DNA from: Conexibacter sp. SYSU D00693
Lineage (GTDB): Bacteria > Actinomycetota > Thermoleophilia > Solirubrobacterales > Solirubrobacteraceae
NCBI RefSeq assembly: GCF_017084525.1
Contig: NZ_CP070950.1
Span: forward strand, 3,162,001 to 3,226,000
Direction of reading: 5' to 3'
Length of the DNA: 64,000 bases
Shown here: positions 59,483 through 64,000 of the stretch, piece after piece
How positions within the stretch are numbered: position 1 is the first letter of the stretch
How the letters are laid out: the number at the start of each line of letters is the position of its first letter
Position numbers and translations under genes: made by a program
The notes under the pieces: model-generated
The model's input: only the letters and a program-made list of their open reading frames with translations
Told to the model about the DNA's origin: nothing
Database searches by the model: none

Positions 59483-60193
59483 ATGCTCCGCCAGTTCGAC
59501 CTCGGACGCACGCTCTCGGCCGCGGGCGCCGTCCTGCTGCTCGTCTCGCTGTTCCTCAAGTGGTACGACGAGGCGTCGGCGTGGGAGTCCTTCGAGGTGC
59601 TCGACCTCGCGCTCGCTGCGCTGGCGCTGGCGACGATCGCCGCGGCGCTGCGCGAGGACGTCGTGCCCGACACGCTGCTGCGCTGGCTGCCGGTGCTCGC
59701 CTTCGCCGTCGTGGCGCTGCAGCTCATCCACCCGCCGCCGGTCATCCAGCTGCTCGACGACGTGGGTGGGGGCGACACGTCCATCCCGCTGAGCGAGGGC
59801 GCATGGCTCGGCCTCGCCGCGACCGCGCTCATGAGCGCGGGCGCCGTCCTCGGCCTCGCGCGGATCTCGATCTCCGTCGACGTGGCCGACCGCCGCTCGC
59901 CCGCGGAGGGTCCGGACGGCACCGTCGCGGGGTCCGCGGCCACGCCGCCCACGCCGCACGACGCGCCGACGACGGCACCCGCACCGCGTGGGGGCTCGCT
60001 CTTCGGCGGCCCGCGGCGGCCCGAGCCCGACGAGGTCGACGCGCCGCCGCCGCCCGCGCGTGAGCCCGAGCCGACGCCGCCGCACGACGACGAGGTGCGC
60101 GAGGTCCCGGCGGTCGACCGCCGCCAGCCCGCGCCCAGCGCCGACGAGCCCGACCCGACCCAGCCGCTGCGGCTGCCGCCGGACGCGCAGTGA
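59483..60193 (+). CDS. Membrane protein with long Pro-rich cytoplasmic tail
   Basis: 236 residues from ATG 59483 (GTG 59447 would add 12). Four hydrophobic helices: LSAAGAVLLLVSLFLKWY, LDLALAALALATIAAAL, LLRWLPVLAFAVVALQLIH, GAWLGLAATALMSAGAVLGL. The rest is Pro/Asp/Glu-rich and probably disordered, ending DPTQPLRLPPDAQ. A similar short motif (DATRPF, DETQPMAI) recurs in the next gene's tail, like phospho-threonine (FHA-target) motifs. It is coupled to the next gene by GTGA overlap. Confidence 0.65.
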   Translation: MLRQFDLGRTLSAAGAVLLLVSLFLKWYDEASAWESFEVLDLALAALALATIAAALREDVVPDTLLRWLPVLAFAVVALQLIHPPPVIQLLDDVGGGDTSIPLSEGAWLGLAATALMSAGAVLGLARISISVDVADRRSPAEGPDGTVAGSAATPPTPHDAPTTAPAPRGGSLFGGPRRPEPDEVDAPPPPAREPEPTPPHDDEVREVPAVDRRQPAPSADEPDPTQPLRLPPDAQ

Positions 60194-61197
60194 CCGAGGG
60201 CTTCGAGCTCCTGCGCCTGGCCGCCGAGGAGGTGGCCGAGGGCGTCTGCGTCGTGGAGCTCGAGGGTCGCTGGCCCTCCGACGACGTCGTCGGCGACGCC
60301 GTCCGCCTGTGCGCCGGCCCCACCGAGGTCACACCCGTCCCCGGCAGCGCGGGCGCGACGGACGGGGTCCTGCGCGCCCGCTTCGTCCTGCCCCCCACCG
60401 CGCTCGCCGAGGACCTCGTCCTCCTCGCGCCCGGCATCCGCGTCCGCCTCCCTGAGCCCGACGACGGCGGCTCCGACCGCCTCGCCCAGCTCGCCCGCGA
60501 GCTCAACCGCACCCGTCGCGAGCGCGATCGCCTCGAGGACGGGCGCGTGGCCGTGGAGCAGGAGCTCGCCGCGCTGCGCGGCGCCGCCGGCGAGGCCGCC
60601 GCCCTGCGCCGGGAGCGCGAGCAGCTCCAGGGCGCCGTCGCCGAGCTCGAGGCCGTGCGCCGTGAGCGCGACGAGCTGTCGCTCGCCGTGAAGGAGCTGG
60701 AGGCGGTGCGCCGCGAGCGCGAGCACGCCCAGGACGAGGCCGAGGGCCTGCGCCGGGCCATCGGCGACCTGCGGCGGGAGTCGGCCGCCCGCCAGGGCGA
60801 CCTCGACGAGGCCCGGGCGGAGGTGGCGCGGCTGCGCGACGAGCTCGAGCGCCTCCGCGACCGCGAGGAGCGCGTGCAGCCGGCGCGCGCCCGGGTCCCC
60901 GCCCGCGTCTCCGAGGACGCCGACCCGGACGCCACCCGGCCGTTCGCGGTCGAGGACGAGCCCGACGAGACGCAGCCGATGGCGATCGCGGACCTGCCCG
61001 ACCCGGAGCCGCGGGATGCCGCCGCCCCGGGGGAGTCCGTCCGCGTGATCGCCGGGCCCCGATCACCGCGCCGGCGCGCCGGCATGCCCGAGGCGGTCCC
61101 CATCGCGGAGCTCAGCGAGCGCCCGCGCGCGGTCTACTTCGCCCTCGCCGGGTTCGGCGTCCTCGGGCTGCTGGTCGTCCTGCTGCTCCTGCTCTAG
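60190..61197 (+). CDS. Coiled-coil protein with C-terminal membrane anchor
   Basis: 335 residues. The N-terminal 95 residues form a small domain (FELLRLAAEEVAEGVCVVELEGRW ... FVLPPTALAEDLVLLAPG). A long coiled coil spans about 95-225 (heptads such as RREREQLQGAVAELEAVRRERDEL in outline). A disordered region with DPDATRPF and DETQPMAI follows, then a terminal membrane helix (ALAGFGVLGLLVVLLLLL). TxPx motifs suggest Ser/Thr kinase targets, which is inference. GTG 60190 overlaps the previous stop. It is convergent with the helicase gene by four bases. Confidence 0.65.
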   Translation: MTEGFELLRLAAEEVAEGVCVVELEGRWPSDDVVGDAVRLCAGPTEVTPVPGSAGATDGVLRARFVLPPTALAEDLVLLAPGIRVRLPEPDDGGSDRLAQLARELNRTRRERDRLEDGRVAVEQELAALRGAAGEAAALRREREQLQGAVAELEAVRRERDELSLAVKELEAVRREREHAQDEAEGLRRAIGDLRRESAARQGDLDEARAEVARLRDELERLRDREERVQPARARVPARVSEDADPDATRPFAVEDEPDETQPMAIADLPDPEPRDAAAPGESVRVIAGPRSPRRRAGMPEAVPIAELSERPRAVYFALAGFGVLGLLVVLLLLL

Positions 61198-64000
61198 CGC
61201 TCGGCCGCCGGACAGGCGATGCGGAAGTCGCACATGGAGCAGGCGGCGTAGGAGGGCGTGGGCTCGAAGCCCTGGCCGAGGATCCCGTCGGCGACCTCGA
61301 GGACCGTGTCGGTGATCCAGTCCTGGTCGACCTCGTCGGCGGGCAGCGGGACCTTCTCGTCGTCGAGGACGTAGAGGTAGGACTGCACGGAGCGCTCGAT
61401 GTCCCACGCCTCGCGGGCGGCCACGGCGTACAGCGCGAGCTGGACGTCCTCGCGCAGGGCGGCCTTCGTGCGGGGGCGTCCGGTCTTGTAGTCGATGAGC
61501 TCGTAGGAGCCGTCGGGGAGGCGGTCGACGCGGTCGACGCGGCCGCGCAGGACGTGCGGGCCGAGCTTGAACTGGAACGCCTTCTCGAACCAGAGCGGCT
61601 CGCCGTCGTCGGCGAGCGAGCGCTGGTGGTAGCGGCGCAGGGCGTCGTCGGCCTTCACGCGCAGCTGGACCTCCTCGTCCGAGCCGCCGGTGAACCCGCC
61701 GCGCCGCCAGGCCGCGTCGAGCAGCCCGAGCAGCTCGTCCACCGTGCGCCCGCCGGACTGGTGGTAGCGCTCGAGGACCTGGTGGACGACGATCCCGAAG
61801 CGCTGGTTGGTCGTCGGCTCCTGCGGGATCCGGAAGACCCGCGCGAACTTGTACTTCAGCGGGCACGTCCGGTACGTGTCGATGTCGGACGCCGAGAGCG
61901 CGAGGCCGTCGCCGCGGCGGGGCAGGAACGGCTCGAGCGACGGCTCCTCGCGCGCGGCGACCGCCGCGGCGCGCACGGCGGCGTCCTGCTCGGAGGCCAG
62001 CAGCAGCTCGTCCAGCGGCGAGGTCTGCAGGACCTCGCGCTGCGTGGCCGTCGCCGCCTGGAGGATCGCCGCGTTGATGCCCGGCAGGGCGTCGGCGACC
62101 GACTGGCCGTCGGGACGCGCCATGAGCGCGCTGAGCTTGAGCAGCTCGAGGTAGCGGGTGACGCCGTGGGCGACGTCGAGGTCGGTGTCCAGGCGCAGCT
62201 CGCCCAGGCGGGCACCGACCGAGCGCACCGAGCCGAGCAGCTCGTCGCGCAGCCGCCCGAAGGTCGCGTGCAGCGCCTCGTCGGGGCCGAAGAGCTCCTC
62301 CTCGCGCGCCTCCCACGCCAGGCCGAGCGCCCCGCGCGCCTCCTCGCAGAACGGCGACGGCGGTTGGGGCGCGCCGCTGTCCGAGCGCTCGGCGTAGGTC
62401 AGCGTCAACGTCCTGCGCGCGCGGGTCATCGCGACGTGCAGCAGCCGGCGCATGGCGGCGACGTGCGCGCCGTGCGTGCCCGCCTCGCGGGCCTCGGCGC
62501 TCAGCAGCTCGTCGGGCACGGGCTCGACCAGCCGCCGCCGGGCCCCCGGCATCCGCGACGCCTGGAGGCCGAGGACGAAGACGTGGTCGAGCTCGCGGCC
62601 CTTCGCCGCGCCCATCGACAGCACCTGGACCGCCTGCGCGCGCACGCCGTCCTCGGTGCCCTCCTCGTCCTCGTGCCCGCCGGCCTCGGCGACCGCGGCG
62701 AGCCAGCGGCCCAGGTCGCGTGGCGTGGCCTGCGGGTCGCGCCGCGCGTAGCGCTCGGCCAGCTCGCCGAGCTTGGCCAGCGCGACGAGCCGCTCGACGA
62801 CGTCGGCCTGGGCGGCGAACAGCTGGCGCCGGCGCAGCCCGAGGCGGTCGACGAGCCGGTGCACGAAGAGGTCGGGCCGCTCGGTGTCGAGGCCGGCCGC
62901 GAAGGACCGGTGGAGCTTGAGGAAGCCGAGGATCCGCTCGCGCGCGGCGGGGTCGATCTGCGGCGACTCGGTCGCGGCCGCGAGGGCGCTGACCATGTCG
63001 AGCTTGCGCCGCCGCGCGATCTGCACGCAGCGCGCGATGTCCGCGGAGCGCAGCTCGACCGGGGGCCGTGCGAGGGCGCGGACCGCGGCGCCGGCGTCGT
63101 TGGGGTCGCCGAGGAGGCGCAGCCACGCCAGCACGTCGCGGACCTCGGCCTGGGCGAACAGCGCGGCCGCGCCGACGAGCCGGTGGGGCACCGCGCGCTC
63201 GTCGAGGGCGACCGCCACGGCACGCCCCTCGTGGCGGACGCTGCGCACGAGGACGCCGATGCGCGCCGGGTCGGCGCCGTCGCGCACGAGCCGCTCGACC
63301 TGCGCCGCCACGGCCTGCGCCTGCGCGCGCTCGTTCGCGCAGCGCCAGAACGCCACGGCGCTCGCGTCCTGCGGCGGACCTCCGCCGTCGACGGCGTCCG
63401 GGCCGGCGACGACCGTCGCCGCCGCCCGCGCTACCGCGGGCGGGCACCGCAGCGACCCCGGCAGCCGCAGCTCCTCCAACCCGCCGAAGCGGTCGGCCAG
63501 CGTGCGCAGGTTGGACCGCGGGGCCCCCTGGGGGCGCAGGACGGCCTGGTCGGGGTCGGCCGCGGCGAGGAGGTCGCCGTGCTCGGCGGCCAGCAGCGCG
63601 ACGACGCGGCACTGCGCCGGCGTGAGGTCCTGCAGCTCGTCGACCAGGACGTGGCGCCAGCGGGCCGCCACCCGCGCGCGCACGTGCGGGCGCCCGCGCA
63701 GGAGCGCCTCCGTGCGCAGCACGAGGTCGCCGAGGTCCAGCGCCCCAGCCTGGGCCAGCATCGCGTCGTGCGCGGCGTGCAGCGCCGCGAACTCGCGCTC
63801 GCGCACCGCCCGCGGGTCGTCGTCGGGCAGCGCCGCCGCCCAGCGTCCGACGTCGGCCGCGGTGATGCCCTCCTCCTTGAGCCGGTCGATCCGCGCGAGG
63901 ACGCCGCCGAGCATGGCCGCCGGCGAGCCGCGGAAGTCGTGCGCGCGCAGCGTCAGCTCGTCGAGGCGGTCGAGGAGCATCGCCAGGCGGTCGGCGTGCG
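61194..64000 (-). CDS. UvrD-like helicase fused to PD-(D/E)XK nuclease (partial, 5' end outside window)
   Basis: The last 935 residues are visible; the frame remains open to the window edge, so Walker A lies outside. Helicase motif II is HVLVDELQDLTPAQ and motif III is in AAADPDQAVLRPQ. Motif V/VI regions are VLSMGAAKGRELDHVFVLG and LLHVAMTRARRTLTLTY. The C-terminal nuclease shows RGRVDRVDRLPDGSYELIDYKTG, the RecB/AddB-type motif. Four cysteines (TCPLKYKFA and CSMCDFRIACP) suggest an iron-sulfur cluster, as in AddB and mycobacterial AdnA/AdnB. It is likely a double-strand-break resection enzyme of the AdnAB type. A partner gene may lie upstream. Confidence 0.88.
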   Translation of the reverse strand, partial: HADRLAMLLDRLDELTLRAHDFRGSPAAMLGGVLARIDRLKEEGITAADVGRWAAALPDDDPRAVREREFAALHAAHDAMLAQAGALDLGDLVLRTEALLRGRPHVRARVAARWRHVLVDELQDLTPAQCRVVALLAAEHGDLLAAADPDQAVLRPQGAPRSNLRTLADRFGGLEELRLPGSLRCPPAVARAAATVVAGPDAVDGGGPPQDASAVAFWRCANERAQAQAVAAQVERLVRDGADPARIGVLVRSVRHEGRAVAVALDERAVPHRLVGAAALFAQAEVRDVLAWLRLLGDPNDAGAAVRALARPPVELRSADIARCVQIARRRKLDMVSALAAATESPQIDPAARERILGFLKLHRSFAAGLDTERPDLFVHRLVDRLGLRRRQLFAAQADVVERLVALAKLGELAERYARRDPQATPRDLGRWLAAVAEAGGHEDEEGTEDGVRAQAVQVLSMGAAKGRELDHVFVLGLQASRMPGARRRLVEPVPDELLSAEAREAGTHGAHVAAMRRLLHVAMTRARRTLTLTYAERSDSGAPQPPSPFCEEARGALGLAWEAREEELFGPDEALHATFGRLRDELLGSVRSVGARLGELRLDTDLDVAHGVTRYLELLKLSALMARPDGQSVADALPGINAAILQAATATQREVLQTSPLDELLLASEQDAAVRAAAVAAREEPSLEPFLPRRGDGLALSASDIDTYRTCPLKYKFARVFRIPQEPTTNQRFGIVVHQVLERYHQSGGRTVDELLGLLDAAWRRGGFTGGSDEEVQLRVKADDALRRYHQRSLADDGEPLWFEKAFQFKLGPHVLRGRVDRVDRLPDGSYELIDYKTGRPRTKAALREDVQLALYAVAAREAWDIERSVQSYLYVLDDEKVPLPADEVDQDWITDTVLEVADGILGQGFEPTPSYAACSMCDFRIACPAAER

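Overview
The window is very GC-rich chromosomal DNA with tightly packed genes, many four-base start/stop overlaps and frequent GTG or TTG starts. The gene content fits a high-GC actinobacterium: a sigma factor fused to a zinc-finger and membrane segment, PAC2, DUF554, a GXY-repeat secreted protein, a SpoIID-type protein and an IleS with a GSHH signature. My best guess is the class Thermoleophilia (Solirubrobacter/Conexibacter-like). That placement is inference from gene style, not from a marker gene. No rRNA, tRNA or CRISPR array was seen.

Left chromosomal part (1-27778). This holds the end of a membrane-linked sigma factor, exported proteins and glycosidases (a PslG/GH5/GH39-like enzyme, a GH2 enzyme and an M6 metalloprotease with a PKD domain), and a SpoIID/LytB cell-wall protein. 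Central metabolism is represented by AlsS-type acetolactate synthase, succinate-semialdehyde dehydrogenase and fumarase C. There are also a MATE pump, PPK2, three regulators (MerR, MarR, TetR), ileS, a TetR-controlled nitronate monooxygenase/HCCA-isomerase-like pair, an alkyltransferase-like protein, thioredoxin and a polyprenol-phosphate glycosyltransferase.

Integrated element (27779-45146, about 17.4 kb). It is bounded by an exact 27-bp direct repeat that is also the first nine codons of polX. The element sits at the polX start codon and rebuilds the intact gene on its right side, so the native polX upstream region is now about 17 kb away. The right end carries a tyrosine integrase, an excisionase-like protein, a RepA-like ATPase and a primase with a CHC2 zinc finger. 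The middle carries a large serine recombinase with three C-terminal repeats, a 1380-residue protein resembling phage internal-virion/polyvalent proteins, small membrane proteins, helix-turn-helix proteins, a collagen-like secreted protein and an AlbA/Schlafen-type ATPase. Tandem AAAGGANNN repeats lie near the left end. No capsid, terminase, relaxase or FtsK gene is present, so it resembles a satellite or mobilisable element rather than a complete phage or ICE.

Right chromosomal part (45120-64000). This holds polX, a quinone-oxidoreductase-type enzyme, a GT4 glycosyltransferase, DUF554, trehalose-phosphatase, a sulfite-exporter-family transporter split into two half-size genes, and an MBL hydrolase. 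Signalling genes are a LytTR regulator with a truncated LytS-like partner and a multi-PAS hybrid histidine kinase. The region ends with a two-ACT-domain regulator, a YhaM-like exonuclease, PAC2, two membrane/coiled-coil proteins and the 3' part of a UvrD/PD-(D/E)XK helicase-nuclease.

Recurring small features: five short perfect or near-perfect palindromes each sit at a gene 3' end, and TANNNT boxes lie 6-11 bases before many start codons, suggesting widespread leaderless transcription.
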